Origin: Enoplolaimus lenunculus
Taxonomy: Eukaryota; Nematoda; Enoplea; Enoplida; Thoracostomopsidae
DNA: 64,000 bases
Assembly: GCA_030248215.1 (NCBI GenBank)
Contig: JASANG010003177.1
Span: forward strand, 29,158-93,157
Reading direction: 5' to 3'
A model generated the notes under the pieces. The model was not told the origin of the DNA. It did no database searches and worked only from the letters and a program-made list of their open reading frames with translations. A program made the position numbers and the translations under genes. Positions 50,989 through 59,647 of this stretch are shown piece by piece (position 1 is the stretch's first letter; each line of letters starts with the position of its first letter).

Positions 50989-53900
50989 ATATGTACCAGG
51001 GTTCAACCCGAATTTCTGCATAAATTCAATTGCTGTTCCTGCATTTAATGATGTAGGCACCGGAATTTGAACGGTTTTGTCTCAAATTTGTCATAATCAT
51101 TTAAACATTCGAAACATTCTTTTTGAAAAATTGTTGTTAAGAAATTAAGTGTTCTTGCAATTAGGTCAACGTTGTTAATAAACAGTTTTTGATGTATTTT
51201 CGCAAAACTTGATTGTGAAATAGCTCAGCCGGTTTCGGTTTAATATCCGGCAAAATCCGACATCCGTATCCGGTTCCGGTATCCGAAATAAGCCTTTATG
51301 CATAATTTGCCGCAAAACCGTAAAAAGTCCGTTTACTGCATTTTTGAATGCAGGAACAGGAAGAACAGGAACAGGAATGAAATTTTTGCTGGAATTACCG
51401 CCGGAACAGGAATTCCGGTTGAACCCTAGTATATATATGTAAATATGTATATACATATGTATATATATAGTTTCTTATGTACATCCTTTGCTTGTTAAGT
51501 ATCTAGCTTTCTGCTTCTTGTGTGCATCTTCTTTTAATTGCCCTAACGTAGACAATTTGGTTCAGCGTATTGTGTTTGTGAACAATTCTAATTTTGGCTT
51601 CTGTTCGCCGTAAATTTCATACACGTCCGCATATCCAGGCCATGAACTCTTAAGTAAATAGTACGTATTTTTTGAAAATTGAACAATCTGTAGTATTTGT
51701 GGTTTGAAACAGCATACCATTCTGTACTTATACTGAGTTATGTTTTATAAGCGTACGCAAAAAATTGAGAAGCGAGGGCAGTAAAATTTTGCGTGGGAAC
51801 AATCTCCTTTGTCTCTCATGTCAGGGTGAAACCGGAAATCCGGTTCTCGCATTTTTCACGTTCCGGTTCCGGTGAATTATTGTTAGCGGAATTAAAAATT
51901 CTGGTATTAAATTTTGGCCGTTTTTTAAATTAAAATAGATTTCATCAGTATAGTATATAAATCTTAACAATCGCAGAGAATTAAACCATCGAAGGTACGT
52001 AGATTCTCTTCCATAGATAATGAAAATCTAAAATACAGCTTCTTCAACTAAGGTTATTTCACTAATAATATAACAAAAAAGAAAATTCAAATTAATTTTT
52101 GGCGGCATGTATTTTTCATTTTCCAGTTTCGCTTCCGGTAGTTTATTCAAATTACGGTTCCGGTAAATTATAATTCCGGTTGTACCTTTCTTTCTGCGTA
52201 CATGTATGATCTGCTGCACGCCTATCTGTTTAGCTACGCGCTTGGCATCTTTAACGCTTACTTCGTATTTAGCTTACAATTGCAGTTGTATGTAATTATT
52301 GTATATATATGCTAGTAGTAATCGCGGTTACAGGTTCGCAATTTGGCACCAATTGAGCCGCACTCGATGTGTTTGGACGGCGTTATACCCGACGATGAGG
52401 CAGACGTAAAAGCGAACGTCTCTGTGTACCCTTGTCATGGTCAGGGTGGAAATGAGGTAAAACCTTTTTAAGTCTTTCTGCTCGCTGATGGATGCGTCTG
52501 TTTCACCGGTTGAAGGGAGTTTTTTGGGAGAGTCCGGTGATGGGTGTTGGTTGTTGGCCGGTGGGTACTGTTGTAGTTCTGCCCTCACAGTGGAAACGTT
52601 CCACCTCTGACAAATGGCCCATGTATAACTGAGGACCGAAACAGTACTATAAGCATATATTCCTAAGCCCATGCCTAAGCTTTATAACTGAATTTTGGCC
52701 TGAGCCTAAGTAAAAGTTTTCCACAGTGGGACAAATTGCAGAAGTGCTGGTTGGTGGGTGTCGTTTGGGGTCCCGGTTCCGGTAAATTTTTACCGGATTT
52801 AAATATTCCGGTGTTATAATTTGGCCGTTTTCTTAACTTTGCTAATTTTTAAGAATCTCTTTTGAAAGCCACTTGTACTCCAAATATAAGCCAATGATAG
52901 TGGATTTCACTTCAGTCGACGACGAAAATCTAAAATACAACAAATAAAATAAATATCTATGTTCGACTAAGGTTATTTCACAAATAATAAAGCAAAAAAT
53001 AAGATTAAAATGAAATTTTTGGTGAAATGCATTTTTCACTTTCCGGATCCGGTTCCGGTAAAATTTTCAAATTCCGGTTCCGGTTCCGGTAAATTGTAAT
53101 TCCGGTTGCACCCTGGGGTCAGGGTACCTGTAGGAGAAGATGTAGCAGCGGAAATTTATTACAAATATTTAGCGATTCCAGCGCAGCAAACCTGGTCCGA
53201 GACTGCGATTTGGTTTCTGCGCTTTTAGCGGATATGCAGCTATTCAGGGGATTTTCCTGTTGGGAATGGGCAGTTTCGCACTGAATTTCAGGATACAATG
53301 ATTAGCGATGCTAGGCTTGTTTCATGATATGGTGTAGCATGTAGTGATTTTAGTGAATCAACGACAATTCGTCACTCGACCATTTGTCGCCCAACAGTGT
53401 CCAAGAGCCTATTAATATATAAGCATAATCGTAATCCTAAGCCTAAGCCTAAGCATACTGATGGGTGACGAATTGTCAAGTCGATGAAATTTCAGAGACG
53501 AATTGTCGAGTCGATAAAATTTCGGGTCACAAATGTCGGGCGACAGATTATAATGTATTTGGCTTGCTCTGTTTTTATTTTGGTGGCAGCTTTGCATGAA
53601 CTATATAACAGTTTGAGTTTAAATGCGTATGCTTTGCGATGGGTGTTGATAAACACGGTCCTACGACAAATAATTCCATAGTATTCACGTTGTTAACGGT
53701 TGGGCCAATGCAGGCTAAAAATACAACATTGGTCAGATTTTAGTTTAGTGGTCACATTTTTTTATTGCAGCGGTCGTTAGTTAGCGTCAGGCTTTGTGAT
53801 TGGGACACAGCTCAGTTTGGTTTTTAAAAATTAATTGCGCGTAAACCTGCTGATCATAGTTGCGAACGATTTACTTTAATACTGCCAGATTTTTTGTTTA

Positions 53901-56900
53901 TTTTGGAGATGGTAACACAAAAATACATTGAATGCTTTTTAAATTTAAGGTTTTAATCGAAATTTGCCGAAAATTGAACACTGATATATATTTATTTATT
54001 TGTTTGTTTATTTATTTATTTATTTGAATATATATTATATTATATATGTTGAAAATTGCACCTCTGTTTGGACTAACACTTATATCTGAAGATAATACTG
54101 AATGGGTAAGCTTTGGGATTATGTTATATATACTTACATGTAGGCGGAATTCGGCCGGATATTAATTTAGTGTATACGGGGATCGCAGTCGGATAGTGAA
54201 TTTTTAACCGGAACTGGTACGTATAATTTGACGTGTTTGAGTACCGCAAAAGTGTACATTGATTGAATAACAATTAAATGATAGTTTGAATTTATCTGTT
54301 TTACTTCAGTATACCAGGACTTGAACTTCTTTACTTACCCAAAAATGTAATTGCAGCATGATGTTGTAGACGCTCACTTGAAAAGGGACCACTATCGTAA
54401 TATCCGGTGCCGTCGTACCTTGCATGTAGGACTTAGGTTAACTGATGTCTATGGCCAATATTTTCAAATGTGTATAGCAACTATCATGTGTGAGTAATAG
54501 GTTTTCAAACTCGCTTACTATTGCAGTTGTAGAAATAACAATTATCACAAGAGTGGAGCAAATTATATGCGAAAATTATGCTGAATTTAAGAGTTTCAGC
54601 ATTCGCTGGTTTGATAGTTACAAGACCTATCATCAACTGGTGATCGGTGCTACACACATTTGAGAATACAGGCCTAGGTCTTATTTAATTATCATACTAA
54701 TTACTAAGCTTATGTAGTAATTATAAACCAGCAGTTTACCGGACGTTTTTACGGTTCAGATATTCACAATGGTACCGATGCATGTCGGAAAATGCCTGAG
54801 AGTACCTGCGCCGAGTCAGCGTGGCTCACAAACGCAGCAAATCGTTTGGTGCTCTCCTAATCGGCCCGATATTGTAAGTTTGATGATACATTTTGCCTGG
54901 GTACCCACTTAGCTGCTCGTTAGGAATTTATTTAGTGCCACTGTTTTTTTGCTGTTGTTTTGAATTCGGAGCAGTTTATATATTGGGCAAATTACAACGC
55001 AGGTGATTTTATGGAGAGTGGTGCAGCGTGCGATTCTAAGGGTAGCACTATACTTTTGATGACGTCAGTCGCCGTCACGTAACCGTACGTCGCTGCGCGG
55101 TATCGTACGTGAACTGCTCACCTACGATACCGTATGGTGACGGACGGCGCAGTACAACAAGTATAACGCCATCCTTATTCGGGATTCGGTATGGATATGC
55201 GGTGTGTTTTTTAACTTCAACTATTGCATGCGGTATTTTTTCATCGGATTGTTTCGGTATTTACGGTGTCAGTAATAGTTCGGTTCAAATATTAAATCTG
55301 ATAACTTTTTACAGAAGTTTTTTTAAAAAAATACTTAAATCTGATCACTAATGTTGCCAGCCTGAAGAGTTTACAAAAACACTATGGTATTATTTCAAAT
55401 TGAATTGTTCTAAAATGGAATTTTTCAGTGCCGAATGTGTTATTCAGTTTTAAATTGCAAGTTGATATAGTAGAATTAGAAATTAGCTTGAATAGCTGTT
55501 TGGTCTACGACATATTATTATACCTGTTGTGGTGTGGTAACTTTTCGCTTGTTGCTTTCATCGCAACATTTTGTTTATGTGCTTTGGAGATGATTTGCTT
55601 GTTTAGCTGGATTGATGCCGAAAGCTTTATATTGTCTTGTGATTATGTTTATTGTTTACATTTCAGTCTGCAGTGCTATTATGCGTCGCTCGGCGCACTG
55701 TTTAAATGAAATGTAGCGTATTGTTTACGTTAAAACACCGCACAGCTTGAATCTAAATACTAAGCGATGCGGTTGGGGGTTGTACAGGAACTGAAATTGC
55801 GTTCCATTTTCGAAATTGAATAATGTATACCTTGTTTTCGGCACGATATCCTATGCATGCGGGGATCAAGGGCGTAGCGTGAGCTTATTTAAAGGGTATC
55901 ACGGTCATTCGTCGCCCGACAACTTGTAATCCGAGAAATTCCATCGACTCAACAATTTGTCGATCAGCATTATGCTTAGGCTTCGGAGTACGTTTGCGGT
56001 CATTCAAATACTTTTTATGATACTGTTGGGTGACAAGTTATCGGGCGACGAATTGCACATAGATTCGTTTAAAACGAGTTATTTTATTGTTATAATGATC
56101 ACCGCTTGAGCTGTTTTGTTTTCAAACAATTCGAATCAGAATGCGCATATCTGGATTGAAAAATTGATTGAATTATAAATAGTGATTTACAACTAACTAC
56201 AACATAAAAATAACAAACTTTCGGGTATTACTATAACGGAAACACGGATATCGATATTCACCGAGAACGGAAACGGATATCCAGTTACATCTTATGATAT
56301 TTCAAAAATTAACAAGCGAACTAGATATCAATGTGAAGGTAACAAGGTCGAAGGTAAGTTGCGAAAAGCAGTATAGAAATGAAACACTGCATATGTTGTT
56401 CGCTGTTGCGTGTGACCACTATACGAATGTAAATTAAACTTTGATATACCTTCTGTTCGTATGTTGGTTGTGAGTAGGATGCGATCGGATTTCCGGCTCT
56501 GGCAAGAAATGGACATACACGGCTGTGGCATTTTAGCTTGCCGGATGTTTTTTAAAAATTTCAACAAAGTGAAACCATCATTTGTATTTTGCCAACTGCC
56601 ATGGAACTGACTGACTTACTTTTTGTTCTGTCATACAGGTAATGTAAATGTTTGCGTGCTCCCGTATACGTTCACATCTTGATTGGGTTACAATAACGCT
56701 GGAAAATCTGATAAAGATGATCAGCGTTGTTTTACGGGCGTAACACTATATATCTCATAATATTCCTATTTCTAAGGCTAGACCTAAACTTCAGCGTAAA
56801 AATAAGTTTGTAACTAAGCTTAAGCCTAAGCAAAAATAGCCTTAATCATAGCCACCTCTACTTTATAGTACCTACTTAAAATTGGATGTCGTCAAAAAGA

Positions 56901-59647
56901 ACATGGACCAAAAGAACATTACAACTGAACGCAGCGCCACAAAAACATGGAATAGTGGAAAAGGGTCGTTGTAAAAGTGTTAAAAATGTGTCGGTGTCCG
57001 GTGTTAACCTTTGTAACGTAAACACTTTTGATACCTTGAGCCACGTAAGGAAGAATTGTAAGTTGCGTTCTGATATTTGAATGCAATCTAGCATTAGATT
57101 TGAATTCATATACGGCTCCGGCTCCTGCCGGATGTTAGATTATCCTTCTCCGGCTCCGTCATTTTTTGGTAGCCGGTCGCATCCTAGTTGTGAGAGGTCA
57201 TTTCAGTGGGTCTATGAGCAGTCTGAGAACGTGTTTCAATACAGGAATAGCTGCTACACACGTTCGAGAAAACAGGTTTAGAATCTGAGTTGAAAATAAT
57301 TAACTTAACACCGCACATTGAAATAAATTAAAAATGATTTCAAATTTGAGACGTATGAAACGTTTGTTTTGCGTTGTGTTTCGAGTCTGAGTTCTGTTTG
57401 CGAGGTGGTGGATTGGTCGTAGCGCAAGCTGCTACGCCGGGTATTTTTGCTACGCTCAAAATACTGTACTGTATATTGCAGCATACTTATTTCTTAGCGG
57501 TTATCAGTAGCATCAGAAAGTTTAAAAACAGAACATAATCACGTCAGACGTTAATTGCTTAACGATTTTACTACAAAATCTTGCCGCTGGTAAACACTTA
57601 GCAATAAGCTACAACGCGTAGGTAATACCTCCCCTGCCACACGCTCTTGGTGTCCAGCGTAGCAAAATACCCATTGTGACAATTTGTGCTCCGATAGTTT
57701 ATATGGTTGTGTTTGTATTGTTTTATACTGACATTTTATTTAGTTTGGCTGTATTATTAGTTTCCGTGATGAAATATTTGTAGAACGTTTTTGAGTAAAT
57801 TTAAGAACAGGTAAACAGAATTTTAGGAAAATTGAGTTATTCACAATTTAATCAAAAGTAATAATTGGAAATTGAATAGCTTGAAAGGCTTTCAACTCAT
57901 CATATTTATAGCATCTGTTCTTTTATCTTTTATGAATTTGTTAATTTGCTTGAATGCAAGTATTTTATTTTATTTTCTACTGTTTTCATATTTTGTAGTA
58001 TATTTTTGTATTATTTATTTATTTATTTATATGTATTTCAGTATTGGATGCTGAGCAAAGACGGCGAGATTCGACGCGACGAATCGTGTGTTGATTATGC
58101 GGGTCAAGAAGTGATGATTTTTCCATGTCACGGTATGAAAGGCAATCAACACTGGAAGTATGATCACAGTGTAAGTTTGTACGCTCAACCATTCTGGGAG
58201 CGATCGGATAACCAGTTGTGAAATTTTTGGCGAGTATGGTTCCGAATATGAAACTGCTTTTTACACATGAAAATTGCCGGACGTTTTGATACGACGACCG
58301 CATAGAATCTCGGTAACAATGCCCCAAGTTTACGTTTTGTGCTCCGCCTGAAATATTCTTTTCACTGACAGTCTATCCTTCTCCGGGTACCGGTAAGTGG
58401 GGGGTGAAGATCATCCATAAGATCCGTCGCATGTTGTGTCGTGATTTAGAAAACGTAGTGTTGCACTTTTACACGCACGTCTTCGCTACACAATGTATTG
58501 TATACATAAGTGCAAGACTGCAGTTCTCATGGTATAACATTCGAAGCAGTAAGAAAAAATAAATTGTTTTGTGTTTCTTTGTTTATGTTTGTTTGATTTT
58601 TGAACCTTTGATGATTTAAACTATATGACTCAAAGAATGCAAGTTGCAGTCTGGCAGCATTTCTGCGTAGTGCAACAGCGGATTTCGTTCTACTGAGACA
58701 GAGAGACCTTGACGATGTCAATTGTAATTTGTATTTATTTAAGTGTATTTAAAAACGGCAAACAAACGCTCAAATTAATATTTCGTTTTTATTAATAGTG
58801 GATTTTTTTCACGTAAACAATTTCATTTTCAAATTTATAATATTTTGCTGCAATATGGTGAACATGATTTAAAAGTTGTAAATTGAGATTGGTGAGAACT
58901 TAAAGGGAAATAAATAGAAAATGGGGACTGTACTTTTTGTAAGAATTTCAATTAATAAATAAATATGAAGCCCCATTCAGACGTGTAAGTTTTTGCAGCG
59001 AGAACTCGCAACTGCAACTTGCACGAAATACTTGCAGCTGCGAGTATTTTCAAACGCACATTGAAATTCAAGCGACTTGCAACTGCGTTCACAGGTGCGA
59101 ATTAAATTCAATAGCATGAATTCCAGCGAATAATTTGCAGCTGCAACAACTTCGAAGCTGCTTTGTGACCAAACTTGCACATGCAAGTTGCACGTGCAAG
59201 GTTTTGCTGCAAAAAACTTGCACGTGTGTATAGGACTTAATTCGAATTTAGCTGTAGCAATTAAATTGAAGTAATTTTGAACGCCACCGCGCGCCACAAC
59301 ACCGCCTCGCGTCTCGATGCGTTGCTAACAAAAATATAGGCAAAATCGATCTGGTGGCGTGCAACAATTTTTAACAAACAAATGGACATTTTGGTGCCAC
59401 ACAGAGTTAAGAATATGGCTCCTGAACTGAAACTTCAGGAGCTTGGTATATACTGTTCAAAATAAACAACATCAAATCATAATTTCAGATTCACCAACTG
59501 CTTCATACAGTATCAAACAAATGCTTAGAAATGACAAGTGACGCGAGTAAGCTTAAAATGCAATCATGTGATCCGTCAAACGAATATCAACAATGGGTAT
59601 TCAAAAATTTTGACGAAGACAAAGCGCGATCTCATGGCATGCTTTAG
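39436..59647 (+). CDS. gly-5: Polypeptide N-acetylgalactosaminyltransferase, whole gene (13 coding positions)
   Basis: This is a Golgi type II membrane enzyme that transfers GalNAc from UDP-GalNAc to Ser/Thr, starting mucin-type O-glycans. Joining the exons listed below gives 638, 642 or 639 residues depending on which version of exon 11 is used, close to the usual size of the family. Order: short basic cytosolic tail, signal anchor at about residues 15-34, stem to about 150, GT-A catalytic domain at about 190-310 with metal-binding DSH at 283-285, the Gal/GalNAc-T motif [10 protein letters not shown] at 391-400, the metal-ligand His in CSHVGH at 414-419, then a three-repeat ricin-like lectin domain from about 506. 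All 12 junctions are GT-AG with matching phases. An in-frame TAG at 39409 makes 39436 the first Met. The closest family member I recall is C. elegans GLY-5; orthology is inferred from memory, not from a search. Introns run from about 0.3 to 3.8 kb and hold many MITEs. Confidence 0.93.
39681..39830. mobile_element. hAT-type MITE in intron 1, 150 bp
   Basis: The left end is CAGGGGCGTATACAAGG and the right end CTTGGCTACGCTGCTG. The flanks GGTGACAT and GGTAACAG match at 6 of 8. It begins only 22 bases after the exon 1 boundary. Confidence 0.65.
39972..40800. mobile_element. Composite: old ATATCCGG-type element split by a younger one
   Basis: The outer arms (39972-40207 and 40704-40800) match one family also seen near 34460-34690 and 54140-54425. 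The element at 40208-40697 is inserted between them. The outer target duplication is not clear. Confidence 0.5.
40208..40697. mobile_element. 490-bp MITE with CGTTCAC ends and many inner inverted repeats
   Basis: The ends are CGTTCACAATA and its near complement, followed by a shared AAAATTT.ATTTT block and CACCGAAAA. The direct repeats next to it are 6 bases, ATGCAC (40202-40207 and 40698-40703). The interior has paired motifs (GTTAACCCTA / GCGAAAATTGCGC / GATAGCCC.GGGCTATC). No superfamily assigned. Confidence 0.7.
40891..41084 (+). CDS. gly-5: GalNAc-transferase exon 2: stem
   Basis: This exon enters with two bases that complete a Gly codon and ends in phase 0 before GTAAGT. It encodes a polar stem ending in [12 protein letters not shown]. 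The 'GE.G.PV.' signature is the usual junction before the catalytic domain in this family. The acceptor is GATTTCAG. Confidence 0.88.
41829..41875 (+). repeat. Duplicated 22-base acceptor-like unit before exon 3
   Basis: 'attaattatattttcagcagt' occurs twice in tandem. Each copy has a TTTTCAG that looks like a strong acceptor (AG at 41847-41848 and 41869-41870), while the real acceptor at 41951 is weaker. Use of the second copy would shift the frame (82 extra bases). Confidence 0.7.
41953..42071 (+). CDS. gly-5: GalNAc-transferase exon 3
   Basis: This exon encodes 39 residues plus two bases and includes [19 protein letters not shown]. That matches the family's conserved 'FN...S..I.L.R.LPD' block at the start of the catalytic region. 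The donor is GTGAGT and the acceptor TTTTTGTAG. A duplicated decoy acceptor lies about 80 bases upstream and is listed separately. Confidence 0.92.
42253..42633. mobile_element. hAT-type MITE with CCGAAT arrays, 381 bp
   Basis: It lies in intron 3. The ends are CAGGGTGGCA and TTGCCACCCTA, followed by repeated CCGAATCCGAAT. The flanks TGGTGTAG and GGGTGTAG match at 7 of 8 bases. Confidence 0.82.
43000..43169 (+). CDS. gly-5: GalNAc-transferase exon 4: start of the catalytic domain
   Basis: The first base completes an Asp codon and is followed by the conserved Cys (residue 180). The exon then encodes [20 protein letters not shown] and [10 protein letters not shown]. These are the nucleotide-binding start and the Asp-rich strand of the GT-A fold. 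The acceptor TTCTAG was chosen because a second AG 11 bases later breaks the frame. Confidence 0.95.
43590..43754 (+). CDS. gly-5: GalNAc-transferase exon 5: DXH metal site
   Basis: This exon encodes the segment [20 protein letters not shown] and then [10 protein letters not shown]. Asp283 and His285 of the DSH motif coordinate Mn2+ in this family. It enters and leaves in phase 1. The donor GTAATT is slightly off consensus. Confidence 0.95.
44124..44230 (+). CDS. gly-5: GalNAc-transferase exon 6
   Basis: This exon completes [10 protein letters not shown] after the DSH motif and encodes [18 protein letters not shown]. Both stretches are conserved in GalNAc-transferases. It ends in phase 0 before GTAAGT. 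Confidence 0.94.
44725..44831 (+). CDS. gly-5: GalNAc-transferase exon 7
   Basis: Frame 0 after the acceptor GACTTCAG gives [20 protein letters not shown], followed by a basic stretch. GGFDW is the conserved core (residues 333-337). The exon leaves two bases of a Pro codon. Only the spliced frame fits the family; another frame is also open here. Confidence 0.94.
45144..45261 (+). CDS. gly-5: GalNAc-transferase exon 8: Gal/GalNAc-T motif
   Basis: This exon encodes [15 protein letters not shown] and then [23 protein letters not shown] is the UDP-GalNAc and acceptor-binding motif shared with beta-1,4-galactosyltransferases. It ends in phase 0 before GTGAGT. Confidence 0.95.
45833..46018 (+). 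CDS. gly-5: GalNAc-transferase exon 9: end of the catalytic domain
   Basis: These 62 codons begin [20 protein letters not shown]. His419 in VGH is the third metal ligand by family knowledge. The mobile substrate loop ([11 protein letters not shown]) and [18 protein letters not shown] follow. Confidence 0.95.
46591..46719 (+). CDS. gly-5: GalNAc-transferase exon 10: linker to the lectin domain
   Basis: These 43 codons in phase 0 encode [20 protein letters not shown], then [17 protein letters not shown]. This is the conserved linker leading into the ricin-like domain. It ends with GE before GTAAGG, directly upstream of the variable cassette. Confidence 0.94.
48093..48274. mobile_element. hAT-type MITE, 182 bp
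   Basis: It lies in the intron before exon 11a. The ends are CGGTGACGGATC and GATCCGTCACCG. Perfect 8-bp duplications GATAACAG (48085-48092 and 48275-48282). Confidence 0.8.
48431..48541 (+). CDS. gly-5: GalNAc-transferase exon 11a: lectin alpha-repeat, version 1
   Basis: These 37 codons are phase 0 at both ends (acceptor ATTACAG, donor GTATTT, a weak donor). The exon begins IRN, has CFD at the sugar-binding motif and ends with CHNQGGNQ, so the Asp and Asn expected of a GalNAc-binding alpha site are kept. It has 4 Arg/Lys against 3 Asp/Glu. Joined to exon 12 it completes the GGNQYW motif. A long GTTT tract starts about 30 bases past the donor. Confidence 0.9.
48570..48860. repeat. GTTT/GATT microsatellite tract
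   Basis: A nearly pure (GTTT)n with (GATT)n blocks to about 48700, then degenerate GTTT-rich sequence. It starts about 30 bases after the exon 11a donor. Confidence 0.92.
50206..50328. mobile_element. hAT-type MITE with CCGATG arrays, 123 bp
   Basis: The ends are TAGGGATGTGCCGAT and its complement. The flanks ATTTGAAC and ATTAGAAC match at 7 of 8. CCGATG repeats fill most of it. Confidence 0.85.
50430..50607. mobile_element. hAT-type MITE, 178 bp
   Basis: The ends are CAGTGCCGGAGCAG and CTACTCCGGCACTG. The flanks TTCAGCCG and TTCAGCCA match at 7 of 8. It has an inner direct repeat, 'cgaaacttcaaggtgggggc'. Confidence 0.82.
50948..50990. repeat. (AAAT)n microsatellite
   Basis: About ten AAAT units end just before the element at 50997. 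Confidence 0.9.
50997..51428. mobile_element. MITE of the GGGTTCAACC group with an inner foreign piece
   Basis: The ends are CAGGGTTCAACCCGAATT and CCGGTTGAACCCTA, with GGAACAGG repeats. At about 51227-51300 it contains a piece of the ATATCCGG family, which fits an insertion into this copy. The target duplication is eroded (5 of 8). Confidence 0.65.
51822..52189. mobile_element. Old CCGGAA-type hAT MITE upstream of exon 11b
   Basis: It is a diverged relative of 12181-12574 (left end CAGGGTGAAACCGG, right end eroded). It has the same orientation as the copy at 52772, and exon 11b lies between the two. Confidence 0.65.
52334..52456 (+). CDS. gly-5: GalNAc-transferase exon 11b: lectin alpha-repeat, version 2
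   Basis: These 41 codons are phase 0 at both ends (acceptor GTTACAG, donor GTAAAA). The exon begins VRN, has a classic CLD motif and ends with CHGQGGNE. The loop between them is acidic (PDDEAD): 2 basic against 7 acidic residues in the exon. It aligns end to end with 11a, which marks it as an alternative version rather than an added repeat. Two related MITEs flank it on either side. Confidence 0.88.
52772..53115. mobile_element. CCGGAA-type hAT MITE downstream of exon 11b, left tip missing
   Basis: Very close to 17899-18265, but the outermost left bases are absent. The right end CCGGTTGCACCCTG is intact. Confidence 0.8.
53361..53548. mobile_element. MITE with telomere-like core, copy 3
   Basis: The left end is ACGACAATTCGTC; the right part 'gtcgggcgaca' is slightly degraded. 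(GCCTAA)3 at about 53436-53454. An inner duplicate of 'gacgaattgtc.agtcgat.aaatttc' suggests a partial inner duplication. Confidence 0.7.
54140..54425. repeat. Old fragment of the ATATCCGG-type composite family
   Basis: It shares the core ('tttacttcagtataccaggacttgaa' region) and CCGGATATTAA-like ends with 39972-40800 and 34460-34690. Confidence 0.45.
54760..54873 (+). CDS. gly-5: GalNAc-transferase exon 11c: lectin alpha-repeat, divergent version 3
   Basis: These 38 open codons lie between ACGGTTCAG and a perfect GTAAGT donor, phase 0 at both ends like 11a and 11b. The alignment keeps the initial Ile, the G(R/K)-C-L core, a Gln-rich loop and the Cys of the CH..GGN motif. However, CLD has become CLR and the GGN segment is replaced (WCSPNRPDI). 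There are 4 basic residues and 1 acidic. I infer a third alternative exon from its position, phase, length and pattern. Because it is divergent, it could instead be an exon that is rarely used or dying. Confidence 0.68.
55037..55177. mobile_element. Small MITE, TAAGGGT..CACTATACTT family, 141 bp
   Basis: The left end is TAAGGGTAGCACTATACTT and the right end AAGTATAACGCCATCCTTA. Paired TACGGTATCGTAGGTGA-like palindromes fill the interior. Confidence 0.65.
55907..56055. mobile_element. MITE with telomere-like core, copy 4, inverted
   Basis: The ends are ATTCGTCGCCCGAC and GTCGGGCGACGAAT-like sequence. Only about one GCTTAGGCTT unit remains inside. Confidence 0.6.
56475..57186. mobile_element. 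hAT-type MITE, 712 bp, complete
   Basis: The ends are TAGGATGCGATCGG and CCGGTCGCATCCTA. Perfect 8-bp duplications GTTGTGAG (56467-56474 and 57187-57194). Subterminal GGCTCCGGCTCC / CCGGCTCTGGC repeats. The middle contains a CCTAAGC-type telomere-like tract near 56815. Confidence 0.85.
58042..58170 (+). CDS. gly-5: GalNAc-transferase exon 12: lectin beta-repeat
   Basis: These 43 codons in phase 0 begin [10 protein letters not shown] and contain CVD at the sugar-binding motif and [10 protein letters not shown] at the end of the repeat. It supplies the YW that closes the alpha-repeat whichever exon 11 is used. The donor is GTAAGT. Confidence 0.95.
58968..59238 (-). mobile_element. MITE with TGCAACTTGCA palindrome arrays, copy 2
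   Basis: Same family as 31098-31398 in the opposite orientation. It lies in the last intron of the GalNAc-transferase gene, about 250 bases before exon 13. Confidence 0.72.
59489..59647 (+). CDS. gly-5: GalNAc-transferase exon 13: lectin gamma-repeat and stop
   Basis: These 52 codons plus TAG encode [20 protein letters not shown], then [20 protein letters not shown]. The third repeat has CLE in place of CLD and a terminal QQW. The protein ends a few residues later. I see no AATAAA in the next few hundred bases; the first obvious one I noticed is near 61,556, too far away to assign. Confidence 0.93.
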   Translation: MHQLLHTVSNKCLEMTSDASKLKMQSCDPSNEYQQWVFKNFDEDKARSHGML

